38,749 bases of DNA from positions 1 through 38,749 of the forward strand of contig DATJPY010000030.1 of assembly GCA_035506135.1 (NCBI GenBank), read 5' to 3'. Shown one piece after another: positions 1 to 7,590 of this stretch. The stretch comes from DATJPY01 sp035506135 (lineage in GTDB: Bacteria; Myxococcota_A; UBA9160; PR03). The notes under the pieces are model-generated. The model did no database searches. It was not told the origin of the DNA and worked only from the letters and a program-made list of their open reading frames with translations. How positions within the stretch are numbered: position 1 is the stretch's first letter; every line of letters begins with the position of its first letter. The position numbers and the translations under genes were made by a program.

Positions 1-908
1 AGGACCTCGGCGCCGGAGCCGAAGGAGAGCACCCAGCTCCGCAGCTCGGCGGCGCCGCCGACCTCCATCGAGAGCTCGACCGCGCCGCCCGGCCGCGGCT
101 CGAGCTTCTGGCTCGGGTGCCAGGTGCGCTCGGCCACCCAGCTCGCCCAGCGCCGGTCGAAGCGGATGCGCACGTGCAGCGGCGGCTCGGCGATGACGCC
201 GAACGAGGCGCCGACGTAGCGGTCGAAGTCGAAGCTCTCGGGCACGCGGAAGCGGCGCTCGGTGGCGTCGATCGCGCGGATGCGCCCGACCGCGAAGGTG
301 CGCACCTCGCCCGAGAGGTGGTCGTGGCCGACGACGTAGAGCGCGCCGGCGCGGTACCACACCCGATACGGATCGAGTGCGCGCGCCTTCTCGCGGCCGC
401 TCCGGCCGGTGCGATAGCGCATGCGCACCGTGCGGCGGCCGATCACGGCGTCGTTCAGCACGCGGATCGCGTCGCGCATCGCCGCGTAGCTCTCGTGCGG
501 TCCCGGCAGCACGCGGAACGACTCGCCGAGCCGTGCCAGGAACTCGCCGACCTCGGGCGCGAGGCTCGCGCGGATCTTGTCGAGCGCGGAGCGGATCGAG
601 TCGTGGAAGACGGTGCCCTCGAGGGTGCGCAGCAGGTCCTCGCCGAAGGCGAGCGCGAGGATCTCGTCGGGCGTGAAGGGGACGTCGCCGCCGAGCTTGT
701 AGGTGTCGAGGAACCGATAGTGGACGCGGCCGTCGCGCCGCTCCGAGAGCACGGGGAAGCCGGCCTGCATCAGCGCGTCGAGGTCGCGGTAGACGGTGCG
801 CTTGACGCACTCGAGCTCGTCCGCGAGATCGTCCAGCGCGACGCCGTAGCGGCTGCGCGCGAGGCGCTGGATCAGTCGCCACTGGCGGGCGAGCTGGTCC
901 CCTCGCAT
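1..908 (-). CDS. WYL-domain transcriptional regulator (3' end outside window)
   Basis: Translating from ATG at 908 gives an uninterrupted frame to the window edge (about 302 residues), so the C-terminus is missing. The first 60 residues form a helix-turn-helix of the DeoR/HTH_11 type, including LADELECVKRTVYRDLDAL. The middle and C-terminal parts match a WYL sensor domain, with RYRTGRSGREKARALDPYRV followed by a WYRAGALYVVGHD stretch. Family members are ligand-responsive DNA-binding regulators; the ligand here is unknown. The start lies only 3 bases after the EF-P stop codon on the same strand, so the two genes are probably co-transcribed. The full protein is likely 320-340 residues. Confidence 0.85.
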   Translation of the reverse strand, partial: MRGDQLARQWRLIQRLARSRYGVALDDLADELECVKRTVYRDLDALMQAGFPVLSERRDGRVHYRFLDTYKLGGDVPFTPDEILALAFGEDLLRTLEGTVFHDSIRSALDKIRASLAPEVGEFLARLGESFRVLPGPHESYAAMRDAIRVLNDAVIGRRTVRMRYRTGRSGREKARALDPYRVWYRAGALYVVGHDHLSGEVRTFAVGRIRAIDATERRFRVPESFDFDRYVGASFGVIAEPPLHVRIRFDRRWASWVAERTWHPSQKLEPRPGGAVELSMEVGGAAELRSWVLSFGSGAEV

Positions 909-911
909 AGC

Positions 912-1478
912 CTAGGCGTTGATCCGCTCCACGTACTCGCCGGTGCGCGTGTCGATGCGGAGCGTCTCGCCCTCCTTGATGAAGAGCGGGACGTTCACCA
1001 CGGCCCCCGTCTCGAGCGTGGCGGGCTTGGTGGCGCCCGACGCGGTGTCGCCCTTGAGCCCGGGGTCGCACCGGGCGACGCGCAGCACCACGAACGAGGG
1101 CAGCTCGACGTTGACGGGCTTCCCGTTCCAGAAGAGCGCCTCGACCTCCATGTTCTCCTTCAGGAACTTGCGCGCGTCGCCCACGATCTCGGCGCTGAAC
1201 GGGATCTGGTCGAAGCTCTCCTGGTCCATGAAGATCAGGCTCTCGCCGTCGAGGTAGAGGTACTGCATCCGCTTCTCCTCGATGTCGGCCTCATCGAGCC
1301 GCTCGCCGGAGCGGAAGTTGCGGTCGAGCACCTTGCCGTTCAGCAGATTCTTGACCTTGGTGCGCACGAAGGCGCCGCCCTTGCCCGGCTTCACGTGCTG
1401 GAAGAAGGTGATGACGAAGGGCTGGCCGTCGAGGATGACCTTGAGCCCGTTGCGGAACTGCGAGGTGTCGACTGCCAC
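912..1478 (-). CDS. efp: Elongation factor P
   Basis: A 188-residue protein with the complete EF-P layout: N-terminal KOW-like domain (FRNGLKVILDGQPF), central OB fold and C-terminal OB fold ending GEYVERINA. EF-P binds the ribosome between the P and E sites and relieves stalling at polyproline stretches. The modifiable residue is a lysine in the PGKGG loop (Lys33), the type that is beta-lysylated in many proteobacteria rather than the arginine type. The start is GTG at 1478, preceded by GGAGG at a normal distance; the longer open frame upstream is repeat-derived and not homologous. It is followed immediately by the WYL regulator gene. Confidence 0.97.
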   Translation of the reverse strand: MAVDTSQFRNGLKVILDGQPFVITFFQHVKPGKGGAFVRTKVKNLLNGKVLDRNFRSGERLDEADIEEKRMQYLYLDGESLIFMDQESFDQIPFSAEIVGDARKFLKENMEVEALFWNGKPVNVELPSFVVLRVARCDPGLKGDTASGATKPATLETGAVVNVPLFIKEGETLRIDTRTGEYVERINA

Positions 1479-1575
1479 GTCCGTCCTCCGCGGCCCCGGG
1501 CCGCTGCCTGCCGCCGGGCGGCGGGCCCGGGAGGCGCGGCAGGATAACGAAGGCGGTCTCTGCCTCCCAGCGGCC

Positions 1576-1799
1576 GTCTGTTGACTTCGCTCGCCTGCGG
1601 CTCGCTGCGCGCGCCCGCGGAGCGGGCGCTTGCGGGGCGATGCAGGCGGTCCGGTTGCCCCGGAGGCGACGGCAGTGTTGGTTGCTGAGCTGTGGCGCGT
1701 CTGTTGACTTCGCTCGCCTACGGCTCGCTGCACGCGCCCGCGGAGCGGGCGCTTGCGGGGGATGATCCAGGCGGTCCGGTTGCCCCGGAGGCGACGGGG
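1576..1799. repeat. Tandem pair of a two-hairpin dispersed repeat (copies 1 and 2)
   Basis: Two direct copies: about 1576-1673 (lacking the first 20 bases of the unit) and 1679-1799. Each carries GTCTGTTGACTTCGCTCGC, then a perfect hairpin with 8-bp arms GCGCCCGC/GCGGGCGC around GGA (1611-1629 and 1734-1752). A second hairpin of CCCCG/CGGGG type follows, intact in copy 2 (1783-1799) and decayed in copy 1. A third copy is at 15658-15772. The pair directly abuts the stop codon of the minus-strand SDR gene that ends at 1800. No further gene is seen in 1479-1799. Confidence 0.8.
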
Positions 1800-2807
1800 C
1801 TAGCCTGCCACGGCTTCGAGGCGCATCACGCCATCACCGGCGCGTGTGACGCCGATCCGGTAGCGCGGCTCGAAGCCGAGATCGCGCGCCGCGCGGCGCG
1901 TGTCGAGGCTCATGCCGTAGCGCAGATGCGGGCCGTCGAGCGCGCTGTGGAGCGACTCGCGGCCGAGGCGCGCGGCGCCGGCGGCCGCCGCGCGCAGGAG
2001 CGGGCCCGGCACCGGCAGGCAGGGTCGCCGCGTCCAGCGGCCGAGCGTCGACAGCGGGAGCAGCTCGCGCCCCGAGACGTTGAACACGCCCGCGGCGCGC
2101 GAGCGCAGCGCCGCGCACACGGCGCGCGCCACGTCCTTGTCGGCGATCACCGGGCACAGCGGGTCGAAGCCGAGCGGCCGCACGCGGGGCCCCGCCGCGC
2201 CGGCGAGTGCCGGGTTCAGGTAGACGTAGCCTCCCGACGCGACCACCGTCGGCAGCCGCAGCAGCACCACGCGCACGCGGCGGCTCGCGGCCTCCGCCTG
2301 GAAGAGCATGTCGCAGTCGATCCACGAGCGGATCTCGGCCGCCACCTCGGGGTCGAGGTGCAGCTCGCTGCGCTCGGTGAGCTGGTTCGCGTTGCCGGGG
2401 GCGAGCTTGTAGACGAAGGCACTGCCGAGCGCGACGAGGGTCTTGATCGCCCGCGACTCGACCGCGTGGTGCAGCAGGAGCCTCGCCTCCGCGGTGCGGG
2501 CGGGCACCTTCGCCACCAGCGGCGGCCCTTCCGGCGCCGCCCCGTGCCGCGGCACGTAGACGGCGCTGTCGATGTCGAGGGAGCGGAGGCGGCGCGACTT
2601 GAAGAAGTCCGCCACGGTGCGCTGGCGCGCCAGATCGATCCGCTCGTAGACGAGCCGCGGCGACTCCCCGACGCGATAGGTGCCGAAGGCGCGCGGAACC
2701 GGCCCCTCTCCGAGCGCGATCACCCGCCGCACGGCAGGGTCGTGCCACAGCACCTTCACGACGCGGCGTCCGAGCGGAAGATCGGCGTGTGTGACCAGCA
2801 CGTTCAT
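1800..2807 (-). CDS. NAD(P)-binding SDR/epimerase-family protein, degenerate
   Basis: A 335-residue extended-SDR (NAD-dependent epimerase/dehydratase-like) protein starting MNVLVTHADLPLGRRVV. The fold pattern is recognisable: Rossmann start, a VYVPRHG strand, a LVALGSAFVYK strand and a RVVLLRLPTVV strand. The glycine motif that normally reads TGxxGxxG is THADLPLG, and no YxxxK pair follows the SAFVY strand, so classical dehydrogenase activity is doubtful; a binding or structural role is possible. It starts 2 bases after the stop of the upstream acyltransferase gene, so the two are translationally close. A second SDR + acyltransferase pair at 8416-10234 has the same gene types in the opposite order. 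Confidence 0.75.
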   Translation of the reverse strand: MNVLVTHADLPLGRRVVKVLWHDPAVRRVIALGEGPVPRAFGTYRVGESPRLVYERIDLARQRTVADFFKSRRLRSLDIDSAVYVPRHGAAPEGPPLVAKVPARTAEARLLLHHAVESRAIKTLVALGSAFVYKLAPGNANQLTERSELHLDPEVAAEIRSWIDCDMLFQAEAASRRVRVVLLRLPTVVASGGYVYLNPALAGAAGPRVRPLGFDPLCPVIADKDVARAVCAALRSRAAGVFNVSGRELLPLSTLGRWTRRPCLPVPGPLLRAAAAGAARLGRESLHSALDGPHLRYGMSLDTRRAARDLGFEPRYRIGVTRAGDGVMRLEAVAG

Positions 2808-2809
2808 CG

Positions 2810-3919
2810 TCAGCGACCCTTGTCGATCAGGCCCTGCACCGCGCGGCGAACCTGGCCTGCGAGCGCGCGCACCAGCGAGGGATCCTCGGCGGCGCGCGCG
2901 GCGAAGCGCTCGTGGAATCGGATCGGCTCGCCGTAGCGGATCCGGTAGCGGACCGGGTAGGGGAGGAGCCCGAGCGGGCCGAGCCATGGGAAGGTCGGGG
3001 TGATCGGCGCGGCCGGAAGACGGAGCAGGCGCGCGAGCGGCTTCACGTCGAAGAGGATGGGCGCCTGGTCGTCGCTGCCCACGATTGCCATCGGCACGAT
3101 CGGCGCCCGCGCGCGCAGCGCGTGCTCGACGAACCCCACGTGGAAGCGCTGCAGCCGGTAGCGCTGCGTGATCGGCTTCCGGATGCCCTCGACGCCTTCC
3201 GGGAAGACGAGCACCAGCTCCCCGTCGGACAGCAGGCGCGCCAGGTTCTCGTGCGTGCCGACCACCTGCCCGACGCGCGCGAAGAAGACGTTGACGAAGG
3301 GGAGCGATCCCGCCCAGCGATCCACGATGGCGCGCGGCAGCCGCGGCGGGTCGGTGTGGAGCAGAACGTCGAGCACCGACATCGCGCCGTCGAAGGGGAG
3401 GAGCCCGCCGTGATTCGCGACGAGCAGCGCGGGGCCCTCGGGCAAGTGCTCGTGGCCGCTGCTCTGCACCCGGAAGTAAATGCGGTAGAGCGCATAGAAG
3501 AACGGGAAGGCCTGCTGCAGGGTGGACCGCGAGAGCCCGAAGCGGTCGTAGCCCTCGAGCCGGCCGACGAGAGCGGCGAGCCGCCGCGCCGGCTCCTCGC
3601 CCACGAGGCGGCCGAGGCGGCGGAACTCGGGCGCCAGCTCGACCTCGCCGATGTGGGGCGTCGGCTCGACGGCAGCGTGGGCATCCGCGCGAGGGAGCTC
3701 GTCTCGATCGCTCGCGCTGCCTTCCCGCGCTGGCATCGGCTCGTTCTGTCCACGGGCCGCGAGCTGGTCGAGTGCGTCGAGCCAGGCGTCGAGCGGATCG
3801 GCTCCGCCCGGGTCCGCGAAGGGATCGGAGCCGAGCACGGGTGCCGGTCCCTCGGCCGGCGTGATCAGCGCGCCGCCCGGCGTCTCTCCGTTCCCTCCGG
3901 TGCCCCTCTCGACGCTCAT
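2810..3919 (-). CDS. Lysophospholipid acyltransferase family protein with N-terminal extension
   Basis: A 369-residue protein. About 130 N-terminal residues are low-complexity and acidic (proline, glycine, alanine, aspartate). The rest is an LPLAT acyltransferase domain (PlsC/DGAT2-like) that moves acyl groups to lyso-lipid acceptors at the inner membrane. The catalytic histidine block is NHGGLLPFD, with six residues between His and Asp instead of the usual four; the paralogue at 9347-10234 shows the same spacing. The glycerol-phosphate motif reads FPEGVEG, with Glu where Arg is usual. Start chosen at ATG 3919, 10 bases after the ParA-like stop; an earlier in-frame start would overlap that gene. 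The substrate cannot be predicted. Confidence 0.82.
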   Translation of the reverse strand: MSVERGTGGNGETPGGALITPAEGPAPVLGSDPFADPGGADPLDAWLDALDQLAARGQNEPMPAREGSASDRDELPRADAHAAVEPTPHIGEVELAPEFRRLGRLVGEEPARRLAALVGRLEGYDRFGLSRSTLQQAFPFFYALYRIYFRVQSSGHEHLPEGPALLVANHGGLLPFDGAMSVLDVLLHTDPPRLPRAIVDRWAGSLPFVNVFFARVGQVVGTHENLARLLSDGELVLVFPEGVEGIRKPITQRYRLQRFHVGFVEHALRARAPIVPMAIVGSDDQAPILFDVKPLARLLRLPAAPITPTFPWLGPLGLLPYPVRYRIRYGEPIRFHERFAARAAEDPSLVRALAGQVRRAVQGLIDKGR

Positions 3920-3929
3920 GATCGGGCGC

Positions 3930-4784
3930 TCACGACCGCAGGGGGCGGAGCCCCTGGCCCGCCGGATCATCAGGAGAGCCGGCGGGTGCACGCGCCTCGA
4001 GCTCCTGCGCCAGCGCCGCCAGCACGCTCGCCGCGCGATCGCCGGGCGCGTACTCGAAGATCGAGAGGCCGTGCGACTGCGCCTCGTCGATCTTCACGTG
4101 GAAGCCGATGACGGTCTGCGCCAGCTCCTTCGGGAAGCGCTGCTTCAGCGACTCCAGCACCTCGTCGGCGAGCCGCGTCCGGCGATAGAAGGTGGGCACC
4201 ACCATCGAGACCCGAAGCCCGGGATGGCCGTAGCGACTGCGCACGCTCGCGATCGTGCGCGACAGCTCGGCGCATCCGTCGAGCGCGAGGAAGGTGAGGG
4301 GCACCGGGATCACCACCTCGTCGACGGCGCGGAGGACGTTGAGCGTGAGCAGCCCGAACGAGGGCGGCGAGTCGACCAGCACGAAGTCGTAGCGGTCGAG
4401 GTCGTCGGCCCCGTCGAGGCGCCGCGCCAGCCGGCCAGACGGGTCGGGATCGTCGCCGTCGAGCGCCGGCGCGAGGCCGAGCGACTTGTTGGCGACGATG
4501 AGGTCGAGACCCTGGATGCGCGTGGCCGAGGTCGGCAGGGATGACGCGGGGCGCGGGTCGAGCGACTCCTCGCCCAGCGCGGCGTCGATCAGCAGCTCGA
4601 TGGCGGAGCGGCGCGCGCGTCGGACCTCGACGCCGAGGACCTTGCCGAGCTGCCCTTGGGGATCCATGTCGATGCCGAGCACGCGGCGGCCGCGCTTCAA
4701 CGCGAGGTAGGCGCCGAGGTTCGCGACGAGCGTGGTCTTCGCGCTGCCGCCCTTTTCGTTCAGGAACGCGATCCGGCGCGGAAT
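3930..4784 (-). CDS. ParA/MinD-like P-loop ATPase with non-canonical start
   Basis: About 284 residues when read from ATT at 4784. The deviant Walker A block NEKGGSAKTT is at residues 9-18, Walker A' is GIDMDPQGQLGK, and a Walker B-like strand reads FVLVDSPPSFG. Such ATPases position chromosomes, plasmids or protein complexes in the cell. No ATG, GTG or TTG lies between the in-frame stop at 4827-4829 and the Walker A motif. The first conventional start (TTG, 4700) would delete the P-loop. ATT at 4784 is preceded on the coding strand by a GAGGGGGGG tract at SD distance. No ParB or parS is visible nearby; the downstream genes are an acyltransferase and an SDR. An undetected 1-base error near the start is the alternative. 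Confidence 0.78.
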   Translation of the reverse strand: MPRRIAFLNEKGGSAKTTLVANLGAYLALKRGRRVLGIDMDPQGQLGKVLGVEVRRARRSAIELLIDAALGEESLDPRPASSLPTSATRIQGLDLIVANKSLGLAPALDGDDPDPSGRLARRLDGADDLDRYDFVLVDSPPSFGLLTLNVLRAVDEVVIPVPLTFLALDGCAELSRTIASVRSRYGHPGLRVSMVVPTFYRRTRLADEVLESLKQRFPKELAQTVIGFHVKIDEAQSHGLSIFEYAPGDRAASVLAALAQELEARAPAGSPDDPAGQGLRPLRS

Positions 4785-4966
4785 GACCCACCCCCCCTCA
4801 GCGGACTCCCAGGGATTCGGCTGGGGTTACGGCGGAGAGGCCGACCCGTGGAGAGCGCGGCGGAATTTCAGCAGGAGGAACCGCGGGGGGCAGCGGCCGA
4901 CTGGCAGTCCGCTGAGCGGTTCCTTTGGTACTCCCTGGCGCGGGAGGTGTCAATGAGAAAGCGCGC
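4785..4966. other. Intergenic stretch between ParA-like gene and etfA
   Basis: These 182 bases lie between the start of the ParA-like gene and the stop of etfA, both on the minus strand. They contain a run of seven C residues at 4791-4797, next to the putative ParA-like ribosome binding site. No convincing terminator with a U-run, no repeat copy and no small gene were seen. A promoter for the ParA-like operon would be expected here, but no clear sigma-70 boxes are visible. Confidence 0.4.
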
Positions 4967-5944
4967 TCAGCCCTTCGCGCTCTTCACCGCCGCCGTGAGC
5001 TTGGGCACGATCTCGAACAGATCGCCCACCACGCCGAGGTCGGCCACCTCGAAGATCGGTGCATCCGGGTCCTTGTTGATCGCGATGATGAAGTTCGACG
5101 TCTTCATGCCGACGAGGTGCTGGATCGCACCCGAGATGCCGCAGGCGACGTAGAGCTTCGGCGACACGACCTGTCCGGACGAGCCGACCTGATACTCGTG
5201 CGGAAGCCAGCCGGCGTCGACCACGGGACGCGACGCGCCCATGGCCCCGCCGAGCGCATCCGCGAGCGGCTTGATCACCTCCTGGAACTTCTCCGGGCCG
5301 CCGAGCGAGCGGCCGCCCGACACGATGATCTCGGCCTTGGTGAGGTCGACGCCCTTCGCCTCCGCCGCCTTGGTCTCGACGAAGCGGGTGCCGCAGGCGT
5401 CGGCGGAAGGCGAAACGTCGAGCTTCGTCACCTTGCCGTCGCTGGTCCCGGTGAAGGCCGCGGTGGCGCCCGGCTGCATCGTGGCGACGACCGGAAGCGA
5501 CGCCGGGCGCAGGCGCGCGTCGAGCTTCCCGTTGAAGAAGCGGCGCAGGAAGACCAGCTCGCTTCCCTCGACCTCGACGTTGAAGCAGTCCGAGACGAAG
5601 CCGGCGTCCAGGGCGGCTGCGACGCGCGGCGCCAGGTCCCATCCGCTCGGCGTGTTGGAGAGCAGGATGATGTCGGGCGAGGCCGCCGCGACGGCCGCCT
5701 TCACGGCGGCGTGGGCCGCGTCCAGGTTGTAGCTCCCGAGCAGCTCGTGATCGGCGACGTAGACCTCACCGCCGCCCTGCTTGGCCAGCTCCTCCGCCGA
5801 GGCCTGGACGCCCTTGCCCATCACCAGGCTCTTGACCTCGCGCCCGGTCGCCTCGCCGACGCGCCGCGCGAAGGCCACCAGCTCGAGGCTGGCCTCGCGC
5901 ACCTTGCCCTTCTGGATCTCCGCCACCAGCAGGATGCCGCCCAT
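4967..5944 (-). CDS. etfA: Electron transfer flavoprotein, alpha subunit
   Basis: A 325-residue ETF alpha subunit. The N-terminal half (GGILLVAEIQKGKVREAS onward) packs against the beta subunit. The C-terminal FAD domain carries VSGGRSLGG, then SSGQVVSPKLYVACGISGAI, and ends after AINKDPDAPIFEVAD, all hallmarks of the alpha subunit. The heterodimer carries electrons from acyl-CoA dehydrogenases and related flavoproteins to ETF:quinone oxidoreductase. It lies 52 bases downstream of etfB on the same strand, and GAGGAA precedes its ATG. No ETF-QO gene is visible, though a FixX-like ferredoxin occurs at 33122-33346. Confidence 0.97.
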   Translation of the reverse strand: MGGILLVAEIQKGKVREASLELVAFARRVGEATGREVKSLVMGKGVQASAEELAKQGGGEVYVADHELLGSYNLDAAHAAVKAAVAAASPDIILLSNTPSGWDLAPRVAAALDAGFVSDCFNVEVEGSELVFLRRFFNGKLDARLRPASLPVVATMQPGATAAFTGTSDGKVTKLDVSPSADACGTRFVETKAAEAKGVDLTKAEIIVSGGRSLGGPEKFQEVIKPLADALGGAMGASRPVVDAGWLPHEYQVGSSGQVVSPKLYVACGISGAIQHLVGMKTSNFIIAINKDPDAPIFEVADLGVVGDLFEIVPKLTAAVKSAKG

Positions 5945-5996
5945 GAGTTCCTCGCTTCGATGTTCCGGTGCAGGTGCGCGCGCAGCGCCCGCCGGG

Positions 5997-6782
5997 CTAG
6001 AGGAGTCCCAGCTCCTTGATCTTGGTCACGACCTTGCCGACCACCTCGTCGACCGAGCCCTGCAGGATCTCGGCGCCCTGGCCCTTCGGAGGCGTGTAGA
6101 GCTTCTCGATCCGGACCTTGGCGGCGCTCGCACCGACCTTTCCGCCGAGGCCGAGGTCCGCGACGCTCTTCACGTCGATCGGCTTCTTCTTTGCCGCCAT
6201 GATCCCCTTCAGCGAGGCGTAGCGGACCTGGTTCATGCCAGTCTGCGTGGTCACCAGGCACGGGAGCTTGAGGTCGACCACCTCGAGCGCGCCGCCCTCG
6301 AGCTCGCGCTCCACCCGGAGCTGGCCGTTGCTCTTCGAGAGCTGGACCGCGGTGGTGGTGTGGGGAATGCCGAGCAGCGTCGCCAGCATCGGGCCGGTCG
6401 CCGCCATGTTGCCGTCGTCCGCCATGAAGCCGGCGAAGATCAGGTCGGGGCTCTCGGCCTTGGCGATCGCCGCCAGGATCTTCGCGAGCCCGAGTACGTC
6501 GGAACCCTCGGCCTCGGCGTCCTTCACGTGCACGGCGCGGTCGGCGCCCATGCCGAGGGCGGTGCGGAGGGACTGCGTCACGCGCTCCGGGCCGATCGAG
6601 GCCACGACGACCTCGGTGCCGGCATCCGCGTCCTTGAGGGCCAGCGCCGCCTCGAGCGCGTTCTGGTCGTACGGGTTGATCTCGAACTTGAGGTTGTCTT
6701 CCTGGATCCAGCTCGCCGACCCGTTCAGGTCGAGGCGCGCGTCCTGGTGCGGCACCTGCTTGATGCAGACCATGATCTTCAT
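5997..6782 (-). CDS. etfB: Electron transfer flavoprotein, beta subunit
   Basis: A 261-residue ETF beta subunit beginning MKIMVCIKQVPHQDA. It contains the adenine-nucleotide region (ADDGNMAATGPMLA) and the recognition-loop region NQVRYASLKGIMAAKKKPID, which contacts partner dehydrogenases. It pairs with the etfA product to form the FAD/AMP-containing heterodimer of the cytoplasm. It is first in the two-gene etfBA operon; a candidate promoter lies at 6814-6841. Length and order are standard. Confidence 0.97.
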   Translation of the reverse strand: MKIMVCIKQVPHQDARLDLNGSASWIQEDNLKFEINPYDQNALEAALALKDADAGTEVVVASIGPERVTQSLRTALGMGADRAVHVKDAEAEGSDVLGLAKILAAIAKAESPDLIFAGFMADDGNMAATGPMLATLLGIPHTTTAVQLSKSNGQLRVERELEGGALEVVDLKLPCLVTTQTGMNQVRYASLKGIMAAKKKPIDVKSVADLGLGGKVGASAAKVRIEKLYTPPKGQGAEILQGSVDEVVGKVVTKIKELGLL

Positions 6783-6813
6783 GGCTCGGGAGGCCTCCCT
6801 CGAAGAGGCCGGA

Positions 6814-6841
6814 CGCTAACCGAGCCGGGGTTCGATTTCAA
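6814..6841 (-). promoter_or_regulatory. Candidate sigma-70-type promoter of etfBA
   Basis: On the minus strand, TTGAAA (6836-6841) is followed after 16 bases by TTAGCG (6814-6819), about 30 bases upstream of the etfB ATG. The -35 box is good and the -10 box is weak. This is a call by eye only. Confidence 0.35.
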
Positions 6842-6885
6842 CCCGCTCGCTGGGCGAAAAGTGACTTGGATTCGCGGATTTACGG

Positions 6886-7587
6886 TCAGTGACCGACGAA
6901 CGCCAGGAACTGCTCGAGGCTCGCCGCACGAAGGTACGGATTGCTCCGCTTCTGGGCGCCCATCGTGGCTGACGGCTCGGGTGCATAGAGATGCCCGGGG
7001 TAGAGAACGGTCTCGTCCGGGAGCCGCTTCAGCACGCCGTGGAGGCTCCGGTACATCGCTTCGGGGTCGCCGCCGGGGAGATCGACGCGGCCGCACGAGT
7101 TCAGGAAGAGCGTGTCGCCGGAGACGAGGCGCTCCGGCCCGGACTCGCTCTCGACGAGGAAGCACTGCGAGCCGGGCGTGTGTCCGGGGGTGTGGAGCAG
7201 GCGCACGCGGACCTGGCCGATGCGGATCTCGTCACCCGCCTCGTGGCGGACGAGCTCCGACGGCGCGACGCCGGTGACGCGCCGCACCGAGTCCGCCTCG
7301 TGCTCGTTCACGTGCACCGGGACGGGCGCGCGGGCCAGGAGGCGGCCGAGGCCCTCGATCGAGAGGCCGAAGATCTCGCCGCCCACGTGGTCCTGGTGGT
7401 GGTGCGTCACGAGCGCTCCCGCCACGCGCATGCCGTCGGCCTCGGCGCGGTCGAGCAGCGCGTCGACGCTCCACGCCGGGTCGACGAGCAGCGCCTCGCG
7501 CGCCGAGCGGCTGCCGATCAGATAGGCGAGGTTGGCCATCTCGCCGACCGGAAGCTGCACGAAGTACAGATCGTCCGCGGTGGTCAT
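6886..7587 (-). CDS. MBL-fold hydrolase (glyoxalase II / persulfide dioxygenase-like)
   Basis: A 233-residue metallo-beta-lactamase-fold protein. The metal site is visible as THHHQDHVGG, then HTPGHTPGSQCF, the aspartate of VSGDTLF, and a late YPGHLY histidine. This is the hydroxyacylglutathione hydrolase/ETHE1 branch, which hydrolyses thioesters or oxidises persulfides at one or two metal ions. The start ATG at 7587 is 3 bases after the stop of the upstream alpha/beta hydrolase gene, so the two are likely co-translated. A separate, more typical GloB is encoded at 14338-15099. The exact substrate is not predictable. Confidence 0.85.
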   Translation of the reverse strand: MTTADDLYFVQLPVGEMANLAYLIGSRSAREALLVDPAWSVDALLDRAEADGMRVAGALVTHHHQDHVGGEIFGLSIEGLGRLLARAPVPVHVNEHEADSVRRVTGVAPSELVRHEAGDEIRIGQVRVRLLHTPGHTPGSQCFLVESESGPERLVSGDTLFLNSCGRVDLPGGDPEAMYRSLHGVLKRLPDETVLYPGHLYAPEPSATMGAQKRSNPYLRAASLEQFLAFVGH

Positions 7588-7590
7588 CGC

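Noticed and set aside
3930..4784. Chromosome partition parAB locus
   Set aside because: No ParB-like protein or parS-like inverted repeats nearby; the neighbours are lipid enzymes.
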